Below, piece after piece: positions 17,866 through 24,669 of a stretch of DNA of 64,000 nucleotides (positions are counted from its first letter, which is position 1; the number at the start of each line of letters is the position of its first letter). The DNA is from Clostridiales bacterium mt11 (GTDB taxonomy: Bacteria; Bacillota; Clostridia; Tissierellales; Tepidimicrobiaceae): the NCBI GenBank assembly GCA_001282665.1, contig LN874945.1, positions 248,001 through 312,000 of the forward strand. The letters run 5' to 3'. The notes under the pieces are model-generated. The model was not told the DNA's origin. It worked only from the letters and a program-made list of their open reading frames with translations, and did not search any database. The translations under genes were made by a program, and so were the position numbers.

Positions 17866-17894
17866 ACCTTTAAAAATTAAAGAAGGGAGGTATA

Positions 17895-17924
17895 TTGCAT
17901 ATATATTGCAATAAACAAAAGTGA
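17895..17924 (+). CDS. Nine-codon leader ORF coupled to the ArsR gene
   Basis: TTG CAT ATA TAT TGC AAT AAA CAA AAG TGA, encoding MHIYCNKQK. It is the reading frame served by the only good ribosome site here (AGAAGGGAGG, 17881-17890, 4 nt away). Its TGA overlaps the GTG start of the regulator (GTGA, 17921-17924). The stretch also has a direct repeat ATATTGCA (17892-17899, 17903-17910). Too short for homology support. Confidence 0.4.
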   Translation: MHIYCNKQK

Positions 17925-18289
17925 AAAATGATTATGATGAAAAAGAAACTTGCGAAGTAAGTGCTACGGATAAGGCTACCTTAGACATGATTAAGGAAAG
18001 CTTATATGAAGAAGAAGTGGTAAATCACCTTGCCCAGGTTTTTAAAGCATTAGCAGATCCTACAAGGCTTAAAATAATATATGTTTTATCAAAATCACCT
18101 CTATGCGTATGTGATATTGCAAACTTATTGGACATGACTCAATCAGCTATTTCTCATCATTTAAGGCTTTTAAGAAATTTACGACTTGTAAAGTTTAAAA
18201 AAGAAGGGAAGATGGCTATCTATTCATTAGATGATGATCACGTTCTTGAGCTATTTAAACAAGGTATGGACCATGTTAAACACGATTAA
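17921..18289 (+). CDS. ArsR/SmtB-family metal- or thiol-responsive repressor
   Basis: 122 aa. Winged-helix repressor: HLAQVFKALADPTRLKIIYVL near residue 36, the alpha-3 sensor-type segment LCVCDIANLL with two Cys near residue 64, recognition helix TQSAISHHLRLLRNLRLV near 74. The Cys pair plus an N-terminal Cys (ETCEVS, residue 10) and C-terminal His residues fit CadC/CzrA-like metal sites. The only in-frame start is GTG 17921 because TAA lies at 17912; no SD is at the right distance, so initiation is probably by coupling to the leader ORF. No metal pump is adjacent; the target is unknown. Confidence 0.88.
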   Translation: MKNDYDEKETCEVSATDKATLDMIKESLYEEEVVNHLAQVFKALADPTRLKIIYVLSKSPLCVCDIANLLDMTQSAISHHLRLLRNLRLVKFKKEGKMAIYSLDDDHVLELFKQGMDHVKHD

Positions 18290-18321
18290 AAATGAGGGCT
18301 ATACAGTTTCCCTCATTTTTT
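18288..18321. terminator. Bidirectional terminator between ArsR and ComFB-like genes
   Basis: AAAAATGAGGG (18288-18298) pairs with CCCTCATTTTT (18310-18320), serving both convergent genes. The last codons of the minus-strand gene lie within the hairpin. Confidence 0.85.
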
Positions 18322-18583
18322 GTTGTTTATCTTCACATTTTCCACATACTACATCAACAGCTTCTGTGATTTTGGCAAGGACGGTAATTTTTCTTTGTCT
18401 ATCCAATAAGAAGGCCTTTTTTTCACCTTCATTAACGGACGATAAAAAATACACTGGCTTTAAGTTGTTTAAAGCTATAGCTTTTATATCATTACTACAG
18501 CTTTCATTTACACATATATCGTATTTATCTATTACCTCATTGAAAACTTGGTCAACTAAAATTTCCATATAATTTTTTAACAT
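18299..18583 (-). CDS. ComFB-like late competence family protein
   Basis: 94 aa. Pattern MLKNYMEILVDQVFNEVIDK, then CVNESCSNDIKAIALNNLKPVYF, then VVCGKCEDKQ: a small helical protein with two Cys pairs (residues about 24/29 and 80/83) as in the ComFB family, whose members bind zinc and in some bacteria cyclic dinucleotides. Bacillus comFB sits in a competence operon; here it is monocistronic. Role in this organism unknown. ATG at 18583 follows AGGACTGATTAAA on the minus strand. Confidence 0.75.
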   Translation of the reverse strand: MLKNYMEILVDQVFNEVIDKYDICVNESCSNDIKAIALNNLKPVYFLSSVNEGEKKAFLLDRQRKITVLAKITEAVDVVCGKCEDKQQKMRETV

Positions 18584-18745
18584 TTTAATCAGTCCTTTAG
18601 TATGATATGTATAGGTATAACTTCCTATTATTTTAGTACTTTATGACTATTATGTCAACCCATATTTTTTTTTATATTTATTTTTATTGTGATTAATAGA
18701 TTCAAATAGAGGGTATTATAGAAATAAGAAATGATATTAAAAGTA

Positions 18746-18774
18746 TTGACACACATACCCCTGATGGGTATAAT
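18746..18774 (+). promoter_or_regulatory. Glutaredoxin promoter with overlapping ATACCC-N5-GGGTAT operator
   Basis: TTGACA (18746-18751), 17 bp, TATAAT (18769-18774). Spacer and -10 contain ATACCCCTGATGGGTAT (18755-18771), an inverted repeat of the kind bound by CsoR/CstR-family repressors. A similar 17-bp site is at 19925-19941. Confidence 0.7.
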
Positions 18775-18812
18775 TGATTTTAAAAAGATAATATTTAAGG
18801 AGGTAAATATAA

Positions 18813-19043
18813 ATGGCTAATGTAGTAGTTTTTTCTAGTAATACATGTCCATATTGTGTTGCTGCTAAAGAATATTTAGAAGAAAAAGGTGTAAGCTATA
18901 CTGAAAAAAATATCCAAAAAGATAAGGCTGCAAAAAAAGAATTGATGAGTATGGGACACATGGGTGTTCCCGTAATATTAATTGATGGAGAAGAAGTAGT
19001 AGGTTTCGACAAAGATAAAATTGATGATTTGCTTGACAAATAA
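18813..19043 (+). CDS. Glutaredoxin-like thiol-disulfide protein
   Basis: 76 aa, single thioredoxin-fold domain. Active site CPYC at residues 11-14 (SSNTCPYCVAAKEYL), cis-Pro GVPVILID near residue 50, and GFDKDKIDDLL near the end, as in NrdH/YruB-type glutaredoxins. Reduces disulfides or handles persulfides in the cytoplasm. SD AAGGAGGTAAATATAA. Monocistronic, with an operator over its promoter; the genes around it (DUF1858 disulfide protein, HesB-like selenoprotein) also carry redox Cys or Sec. Confidence 0.9.
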   Translation: MANVVVFSSNTCPYCVAAKEYLEEKGVSYTEKNIQKDKAAKKELMSMGHMGVPVILIDGEEVVGFDKDKIDDLLDK

Positions 19044-19062
19044 CGTATCATTAAATAAACAA

Positions 19063-19094
19063 TCTCCCCTTTGATATGAGTATCAGAGGGGAGA
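19063..19094. terminator. Terminator between glutaredoxin and DUF1858 genes
   Basis: TCTCCCCTTTGAT pairs with ATCAGAGGGGAGA (19063-19094), followed by ACTTTTAT. Convergent genes lie on both sides. Confidence 0.75.
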
Positions 19095-19102
19095 ACTTTT
19101 AT

Positions 19103-19288
19103 CTAATTATTTAAAGCTTTTAAGAGCTCATTTACATCTATGCCGTGAACTGCTGCAGCTTCTTCTAAGCTCTCCATTTGGCTTGCTGGGCAACCAACAC
19201 ATCCCAATCCAAATCGTAGTAGCGTATCTATTGATTCAGGCTTATTACGAATTACTTCACCTATTAACATATCCTTAGTAATTTCCAT
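19103..19288 (-). CDS. DUF1858 disulfide-oxidoreductase-like small protein
   Basis: 61 aa. Matches the DUF1858 pattern: MEITKDMLIGEVIRNKPESI, then LLRFGLGCVGCPASQMESLEEAAAVHG (shown for the GCVGCP core, Cys at residues 30 and 33). The CxxC in this hydrid-cluster-associated family is thought to be redox or cluster related; no defined reaction. ATG at 19288 follows GAGGAGGAGAGACACATA. Upstream (19342-19358) is a half-match, TGCAAAGGGTAT on the minus strand, to the operator of the neighbouring redox genes. Confidence 0.85.
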   Translation of the reverse strand: MEITKDMLIGEVIRNKPESIDTLLRFGLGCVGCPASQMESLEEAAAVHGIDVNELLKALNN

Positions 19289-19449
19289 TATGTGTCTCTC
19301 CTCCTCACATTTAATCTTTATACTATATTATCATATTCTATATACCCTTTGCACCATAAATATATCATATGTTTAAAATTAAAAAATATTTATTGTAAAA
19401 TTGCATAAAAAAATATATTATGGACATTCTTATATCAGGAGGTGAGTTA

Positions 19450-19848
19450 ATGGATAATAATGACAACAACAGAGATAGAGAGAGAAATAGGACACATGAC
19501 GATCGTACAAAGGATTGGGACATAGGAGAGATTCTCATAAGGATATTAGTTACTGCAATAGTCGTGGGAATTGCAGCATTTTTGACACCTGGATTTACTA
19601 TTAATGGCTTATGGAGCTTAATATTGGCGGCAGTAGTTATAGCCCTACTAGATTATTTGGTACAAAAATTTACTGGAATTAATGCATCGCCTTTTGGTAG
19701 GGGTATTACAGGGTTCATAGTAGCCGCAATTATATTATATGCTACCAAGTTTATAGTTCCAGGATTCAATATATCTGTATGGGGAGCAATAATTGGAGCA
19801 TTAGTTATAGGTATAATAGATGTAATAATACCGGGAAGAGCAATGTAG
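19450..19848 (+). CDS. Phage-holin-4_2-family (YvlD-like) membrane protein
   Basis: 132 aa from ATG 19450 (SD AGGAGGTGA at 19438-19446; an upstream ATG at 19420 lacks one). A charged N-terminus (DNNDNNRDRERNRTHDDRTK) precedes four hydrophobic helices: ILVTAIVVGIAAFLTPGF, LWSLILAAVVIALLDYLV, ITGFIVAAIILYATKFIV and GAIIGALVIGIIDVIIPG. Family members are called holin-like but are chromosomal and widespread; in Bacillus YvlD is linked to envelope stress. No phage genes are near. A GAAA-loop hairpin follows it. Confidence 0.8.
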   Translation: MDNNDNNRDRERNRTHDDRTKDWDIGEILIRILVTAIVVGIAAFLTPGFTINGLWSLILAAVVIALLDYLVQKFTGINASPFGRGITGFIVAAIILYATKFIVPGFNISVWGAIIGALVIGIIDVIIPGRAM

Positions 19849-19850
19849 TA

Positions 19851-19878
19851 TAACCCTCTAACGAAAGTTAGAGGGTTA
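19851..19878 (+). terminator. Hairpin after the holin-like gene
   Basis: TAACCCTCTAAC (19851-19862), GAAA tetraloop, GTTAGAGGGTTA (19867-19878), then AAATTTTAATT. Twelve perfect pairs; the T-tract is weak. Confidence 0.75.
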
Positions 19879-19887
19879 AAATTTTAA

Positions 19888-19941
19888 TTGACTTATTTTT
19901 AAAAATGATATAAAATGATTTAAAATACCTGCAAGGGGTAT
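19888..19941 (+). promoter_or_regulatory. Selenoprotein-gene promoter with ATACC-N7-GGTAT site at +1
   Basis: TTGACT (19888-19893), 17 bp, TAAAAT (19911-19916). The site ATACCTGCAAGGGGTAT (19925-19941) begins about at the transcription start and has the same 17-bp length as the one in the glutaredoxin promoter. Confidence 0.55.
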
Positions 19942-19977
19942 ATAATATATACAAAAATAATTGTGGGAGGAATAGAT

Positions 19978-20274
19978 ATGAAGATAGATTTAACTGAAAA
20001 AGCTCATGAAGAGCTTAAAAGAGTAATGGAAAATAGAAAAGACAGTAAGCCCTTAAGAATTTATGTTGCAGGCTACGGTTGAGGCGGTCCTTCTTTTGGA
20101 TTGGCTCTGGATGAGCTTAAAAAAGGCGACACAAAAGAAGAAATTGGTGATTTTACATTTTTAATAGAAGAAGATTTAGTAGAAAATTTTGGTTCATTTA
20201 CTATAGATTATAGTGATAATTGGATGAGACGGGGATTTAGCGTTATGCCAGATAAAGGGGGAGCATCCTGTTAA
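19978..20274 (+). CDS. HesB/IscA-like selenoprotein (in-frame UGA)
   Basis: 98 aa if UGA 20080-20082 is read as selenocysteine (residue 35). Before it: MKIDLTEKAHEELKRVMENR and PLRIYVAGYG; after it: GGPSFGLALDELKKGD and onward to NWMRRGFSVMPDKGGASC. Sec replaces the first conserved Cys of the IscA/HesB motif, and the last residue is Cys98. The reading frame is homologous on both sides of the UGA, so this is not a pseudogene. A short stem GGTCC/GGATT lies just 3' of UGA (GGTCC-TTCTTTT-GGATT) and could be part of a bacterial SECIS; its fit was not computed. HesB-like selenoproteins are a known family in anaerobes. Likely role: Fe-S or sulfur handling. SD TGGGAGGAATAGAT. Followed by a perfect terminator. 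Confidence 0.88.
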
Positions 20275-20302
20275 AAAGATAGGCAATTGCCTATCTTTTT
20301 TT
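20273..20302 (+). terminator. Terminator of the selenoprotein gene
   Basis: Perfect palindrome around GATAGGCAATTGCCTATC with flanking A5 and T8, overlapping the stop codon. Confidence 0.9.
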
Positions 20303-20475
20303 CTTTTTAAATTATAATATTTAATAAATCTTGTATTTTGTGTTACAATAATAAATGAGGTTTTAAAAAAATATATAAATAGGTAAATATTTTTCTTGAA
20401 AATTGGGAAACAATCTAATAATCTATAGTTATAGGAATTATTAAATATTAAATTTCCCTAAGGAGAACAAAAGGG

Positions 20476-20579
20476 GGTGATGATTAGTGGACTCTGGACC
20501 TTTACCTAGGTGTAGATTGAAAACGTTAAAATTTAATAAGGAAGAATACCCTAATCATTACCGTGGTTATGGGTTCTTC
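20476..20579 (+). promoter_or_regulatory. mgtE leader with two mutually exclusive pairings
   Basis: Segment GGTGATGATTAG (20476-20487), which covers the leader-ORF ribosome site, can pair with CTAATCATTACC (20551-20562), 12 bp with one G-U. The same 3' segment can instead form a local hairpin (20541-20557 with 20564-20579) just before the mgtE SD. No T-tract follows, so control would be translational or Rho-dependent. It does not look like the M-box. Confidence 0.5.
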
Positions 20580-20582
20580 TAA
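20487..20582 (+). CDS. MgtL-like leader peptide upstream of mgtE
   Basis: 31 codons, GTG start, stop TAA at 20580-20582. The SD AAGGGGGTGA (20471-20480) is 6 nt from GTG. The peptide begins MDSGPLPRCRLKTLKFN and continues KEEYPNHYRGYGFF. Its first half resembles the E. coli MgtL leader peptide ([17 protein letters not shown]) in PLPR-x-RLK. Its stop is fused to the mgtE SD (TAA AGGGGGG, ATG at 20595), so coupling is possible. No annotation program would normally call it. MgtL senses low Mg2+ or proline to derepress mgtA; here the downstream gene is a Mg channel too. Confidence 0.6.
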   Translation: MDSGPLPRCRLKTLKFNKEEYPNHYRGYGFF

Positions 20583-20594
20583 AGGGGGGTTAAC

Positions 20595-21932
20595 ATGGAT
20601 GAAAGAAGACTTGAAGAATTAATCAAGGAAAAAAAATATGTTACTTTAAAAAAAGAATTAGAAGAGATGAACGAAGTCGATGTAGCTGAATTATTAGAAC
20701 CCTTAAACATTCATACTTCATTATTGATATTTAGAATGTTACCTAAGGATTTAGCTGTAGATGTATTTGCTCACTTTTCTGTAGAACAACAGAGAAATTT
20801 CATTAGTGTAGTGACGGATAAGGAATTAAAAGATATTATAGACGAGCTATTCTTTGATGATATGATTGACATAATAGAAGAAGTACCAGCAAATATTGTA
20901 AAGAAAATATTGTTAAACTCAAAAGAAGAAGAAAGAAATTTAATTAACCAATTTTTAAATTATCCGCCTGATTCTGCTGGCAGTATAATGACCATAGAAT
21001 ATGTGGACTTAAAAAAGATGATGACGGTAAAAGATGCTCTAAATCATATTAAAGAAACTGGTCTCGATAAGGAAACAGTATATACATGTTATGTAACTGA
21101 TAAAAATAGGAAATTAGAAGGCATAGTATCTTTAAGAAAATTGGTTATAAGCGATGAAGATGAAACCATCGAAAGCATAATGAATGAAGATGTAATATAT
21201 GTACACACCCATGATGATCAGGAAACGGCAGCTGGAATATTTAAAAGGTATGGATTCTTAGCTCTACCTGTAGTAGATAAGGAAGGTAGATTGACAGGTA
21301 TAATAACCGTTGATGATATAATGGATGTAATAGATCAAGAAACTACTGAGGACTTTCAAAAGATGGCTGCTATGTCTCCATCAGAAGAAAAATATCTAGA
21401 TACCAATATATTTGTTCTTGCAAAACATAGAATAATATGGCTATTGGTCTTAATGATATCTGCCACCTTTACAGGAGGCATCATACGAAAGTTTGAGGAT
21501 GTTCTCCAAGCTACAGTAGTTTTAACGGCATTTATACCTATGTTAATGGATACAGGAGGAAATTCAGGCAGCCAATCATCTACATTGATAATTCGTGGAT
21601 TAGCTTTAGGAGAAATAGAGTTGAAAGATGCAGGAAGGGTCATGTGGAAGGAGTTCCAAATCAGTATAGTTGTAGGAATTACCCTTGCAGTGGTCAATTT
21701 CTTTAGAATCTACCTATTTGATAAGGTTGGGTTCTTAATATCTCTTACCGTATCTATTACTTTATTTGTAACCGTTATGGTTTCAAAGGTAATAGGAGGA
21801 TTATTACCTATGATAGCTAAAAAGGTAAATATTGACCCAGCAATAATGGCAGGACCACTTATTACGACTATAGTAGATGCTTTGAGCTTGATGGTGTATT
21901 TTTCAGTAGCATCCTTTCTATTAAATATATAA
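20595..21932 (+). CDS. mgtE: Magnesium transporter MgtE
   Basis: 445 aa. N-terminal superhelical Mg-sensing domain (1-130), two CBS domains (about 132-255; SIMTIEYVDLKKMMTVKDAL and GFLALPVVDKEGRLTGIITVDDIMDVI), linking helix, and five-helix channel domain (285-445) with the signature MDTGGNSGSQSSTLIIRGLA near residue 318. In the family cytosolic Mg2+ closes the gate through the N and CBS domains. SD AGGGGGG at 20583-20589. Preceded by an MgtL-like leader ORF. Confidence 0.95.
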   Translation: MDERRLEELIKEKKYVTLKKELEEMNEVDVAELLEPLNIHTSLLIFRMLPKDLAVDVFAHFSVEQQRNFISVVTDKELKDIIDELFFDDMIDIIEEVPANIVKKILLNSKEEERNLINQFLNYPPDSAGSIMTIEYVDLKKMMTVKDALNHIKETGLDKETVYTCYVTDKNRKLEGIVSLRKLVISDEDETIESIMNEDVIYVHTHDDQETAAGIFKRYGFLALPVVDKEGRLTGIITVDDIMDVIDQETTEDFQKMAAMSPSEEKYLDTNIFVLAKHRIIWLLVLMISATFTGGIIRKFEDVLQATVVLTAFIPMLMDTGGNSGSQSSTLIIRGLALGEIELKDAGRVMWKEFQISIVVGITLAVVNFFRIYLFDKVGFLISLTVSITLFVTVMVSKVIGGLLPMIAKKVNIDPAIMAGPLITTIVDALSLMVYFSVASFLLNI

Positions 21933-21937
21933 CCTAA

Positions 21938-21971
21938 CAAAAATGTCAGAAACCTCTGACATTTTTTTGTT
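21938..21971 (+). terminator. Terminator of mgtE
   Basis: AAAAATGTCAGA-AACC-TCTGACATTTTTTT, strong stem with T7. Confidence 0.9.
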
Positions 21972-22050
21972 GATATATTTTCAGTTAAGTATAAAATGAA
22001 TCTTATAAACTGGAAACTTTTGTTTAATATGATATGAAAGGAAGTTAAAA

Positions 22051-22986
22051 ATGATAAAGCCAAAAGCTTTAAAAATTGGGGATACCCTAGGGGTTATTGC
22101 TCCAGCTAGTCCTACAACAGAGGAAAATGTGAGGAAGTCCCATAATAGATTAGTGGAGATGGGATTTAAGGTTAAAATGGGGAAGAGCTGTTATGAGACT
22201 TACGGTTATCTTGCCGGTTCGGATAGTTTAAGGGCCAAAGATATTAACAATATGTTTAAGGATGAGGAAGTTGATGGAATCATATGTTTAAGGGGAGGCT
22301 ATGGAACCCCTCGTATATTGGATTTATTGGATTATGATTTAATCAAAAATAATCCAAAGGTATTTATAGGATATAGCGACATAACTGCCCTACATATTGC
22401 AATAATACAGACTTCAAAATTGATAACCTTTCATGGACCAATGGTATCTTCCAATTTAATAGGAGACTTCAGTGATTTTTCAAGGAAAAGTTTATATAAT
22501 TTTATAATAGAAGGTGAATTTAAAGAAAGCATAAACAATCCAAAAGGAGAAGAAATGGAAATCATAAATGGAGGGGTTGCAGAAGCTGAAATCATAGGCG
22601 GAAATCTATCCTTAATCGTTAACACCTTAGGAACGCCTTATGAAATTGACTCCAAAGGAAAGATACTGTTCATTGAAGAAATAAGCGAAGAACCTTATGA
22701 GATAGACAGAATGTTTACTCAGCTTAGGTTATCAGGTAAGCTAAAAGGATCAGAGGGTATAATACTTGGAGATTTTAAAAATTGTACATCTGAAACTTCA
22801 GAATACGATGATTCACTAACATTAGAACAAGTCATAGAGGATATAATAAAACCAGTGGAAAAGCCAACTATAGCAAATTTAAGAGCAGGTCATTGTGAAC
22901 CAATGGTAACTATACCCTTTGGAGTAAAAGTAAGGCTAGACGCAAATAGAAGGCAATTAACCTTATTAGAGAAGCCAACGATTTAA
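22051..22986 (+). CDS. LD-carboxypeptidase / MccF-like (S66) peptidase
   Basis: 311 aa. Starts MIKPKALKIGDTLGVIAPAS; nucleophile elbow FIGYSDITALH near residue 108; GPMVSSN near 130; catalytic Glu in FIEEISEEPYEIDRM near 210 and His in RAGHCEPMVTIPFG near 281. Family members cut the L,D-bond of peptidoglycan tetrapeptides during recycling or detoxify microcin-type peptides. No signal peptide, so cytoplasmic. Monocistronic between terminators. Recycling versus immunity cannot be told from sequence. Confidence 0.9.
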   Translation: MIKPKALKIGDTLGVIAPASPTTEENVRKSHNRLVEMGFKVKMGKSCYETYGYLAGSDSLRAKDINNMFKDEEVDGIICLRGGYGTPRILDLLDYDLIKNNPKVFIGYSDITALHIAIIQTSKLITFHGPMVSSNLIGDFSDFSRKSLYNFIIEGEFKESINNPKGEEMEIINGGVAEAEIIGGNLSLIVNTLGTPYEIDSKGKILFIEEISEEPYEIDRMFTQLRLSGKLKGSEGIILGDFKNCTSETSEYDDSLTLEQVIEDIIKPVEKPTIANLRAGHCEPMVTIPFGVKVRLDANRRQLTLLEKPTI

Positions 22987-23001
22987 GCTATAGATAAAAT
23001 A

Positions 23002-23033
23002 AAGGTAGAGGACTTAACTAAGTCCTCTACCTT
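23002..23033. terminator. Bidirectional terminator
   Basis: AAGGTAGAGGACTTA pairs with TAAGTCCTCTACCTT; lies between two convergent genes. Confidence 0.85.
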
Positions 23034-23044
23034 CGTTCTTAAGT

Positions 23045-24229
23045 CTATCTAGCTGCTTGATAGATTTTTAATACATCATCTTTTTTTAGATTTTGGAAAA
23101 AACCTATGAAACCATTACCTGTAGCAACACATTTTACAGCTAACTCCTCTAATTGTTCTTCTGTTGGATTGATGCCTAATTCCGTAAGGCTTGTCGGCAT
23201 TCCAATAAGATGGAAGAAGTCTTCCATAGCTTTAATTCCCTTAAGAGCCGTTTCTCCTAAGTCGTGGAAATTCATTTCACATCCCATAACATTAACTGCA
23301 AATTGTGCAAAACGAGGTACATTTGATTTATATACATAACGAGCCCAGCTTCCCCAAATAGCACATAAACCTGCACCATGGGCTACATCGAACATACCTC
23401 CTAGTTCATGTTCAATCTTATGACATGCAAAATCGCCTACACGACCTGTTCCTGTTAATCCATTGTGGGAAAGACTGCCAGCCCACATTAATTCTGCACG
23501 AGCATTATAATCCATTGGATTGTCTAAAGCCTTTACTAAATTTTCACGAACACATACTAATAGTCCTTCTCCTATTCTATCCGTTAATTCCACATGATCT
23601 ATATTGGTAAAGTATCTTTCCATAGTATGCATCATAATATCAGCACCACCACTAGCTGTTTGATAAGGTGGAAGTGTATAAGTCAATTCAGGATTCATAA
23701 TTGCAAACTTAGGTCTTGCACAATCATGATTGTAGGAACGTTTTAACATACCTTTTTCAATGGTAATAACTGAAGAATTACTGGTTTCTGAACCGGATGC
23801 TGCGATAGTAGGTATACAGCCTACAGGAGCACATTTATCAGTGGTAACTTTTCCTGTATATAAATCTTCTAAATCGAAATCATTAGCAATACCATAAGCT
23901 ATTGCTTTTGCAGAATCCATAGCACTACCGCCGCCAATGGCTAATATAAAATCTACGCCTTCTCTTTTACACAATTCAACTCCTTGTTTTGCTAACTGTA
24001 AACGTGGGTTTGGTACTACTCCTCCTAAGTCTATATACTCAATTCCTGCATCTTCTAGGCTTTCATGGACTCTATTTAAAAGTCCGCTTTTGATTAAATA
24101 TTTACCTCCCCCTCCAAAATGGATTAAGACCTTATTATATCCTAAGGATTTTATTTCACTGCCTACAAGTTTTTCTGTATCTTTTCCGAATATAACCCTT
24201 GTAGGATTATAAAATTGAAAATTAATCAT
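23045..24229 (-). CDS. Iron-containing (BdhA/YugJ-type) alcohol dehydrogenase
   Basis: 394 aa, group III ADH. Nucleotide motif GGGSAMDSAKAIAYG near residue 100; metal ligands in GGADIMMHTMERYF near 197 and GDFACHKIEHELGGMFDVAHGAGL near 266. Starts MINFQFYNPTRVIFGKDTE, as in clostridial butanol/aldehyde reductases. Likely reduces aldehydes or ketones with NAD(P)H to balance redox in fermentation. SD AAGGAGGAAGAGAA on the minus strand. Confidence 0.92.
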   Translation of the reverse strand: MINFQFYNPTRVIFGKDTEKLVGSEIKSLGYNKVLIHFGGGGKYLIKSGLLNRVHESLEDAGIEYIDLGGVVPNPRLQLAKQGVELCKREGVDFILAIGGGSAMDSAKAIAYGIANDFDLEDLYTGKVTTDKCAPVGCIPTIAASGSETSNSSVITIEKGMLKRSYNHDCARPKFAIMNPELTYTLPPYQTASGGADIMMHTMERYFTNIDHVELTDRIGEGLLVCVRENLVKALDNPMDYNARAELMWAGSLSHNGLTGTGRVGDFACHKIEHELGGMFDVAHGAGLCAIWGSWARYVYKSNVPRFAQFAVNVMGCEMNFHDLGETALKGIKAMEDFFHLIGMPTSLTELGINPTEEQLEELAVKCVATGNGFIGFFQNLKKDDVLKIYQAAR

Positions 24230-24669
24230 TTCTCTTCCTCCTTATATTGATATTCAGCATTATTTATACACTTCAAATAGAATGTTTTTCTGTTATAATT
24301 TTTTATAATAAATGCTTTTAAAATCTACAATTTTTTATTTCATAAGTAAAATTTAACTTTATTATAACTTAAAAGTTATAAATCTAATAATTATAAATTT
24401 TCATCATGATAGTGCACTTATTTGTAATACCTAAGAATATAGGTAAACTTTTCATATTTCAATTAGAAAGTTAAATTTGTATTGTCTGTTAGAATAAAAT
24501 GCAAAACCGCAATTTAACACAAAAAATGATCTTTTTGAACAATTTTATGCTAATATTAGAATCCCAACTATTAGATTAATTTCACTAATATGGTGTAATA
24601 AAATGAGTTTACCTGCACTTTAAGGTGACTTATAATGAACTTGTAATAACATGAAAGAAAGGTGATTAT
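24230..24669. other. 440-bp divergent intergenic region
   Basis: AT-rich, between the alcohol dehydrogenase and the next PRD regulator. AAAGGTGATTAT at 24660 is the ribosome site for the regulator, and TATAAT-like words occur near 24630. No ORF with a ribosome site, riboswitch or clear palindromic operator seen. Confidence 0.4.

Noticed and set aside
19450..19848. Prophage remnant suggested by the holin-like protein
   Set aside because: Family is common on chromosomes and no lysin, portal, integrase or att site is near.
20517..20531. CcpA cre-like word TTGAAAACGTTAAAA
   Set aside because: It lies inside the mgtE leader ORF, is only a partial match, and Mg transport is not an expected carbon-catabolite target.
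20303..20594. M-box (Mg2+) riboswitch before mgtE
   Set aside because: The expected conserved M-box words and core were not found; the leader is better explained by a small ORF with alternative pairings.
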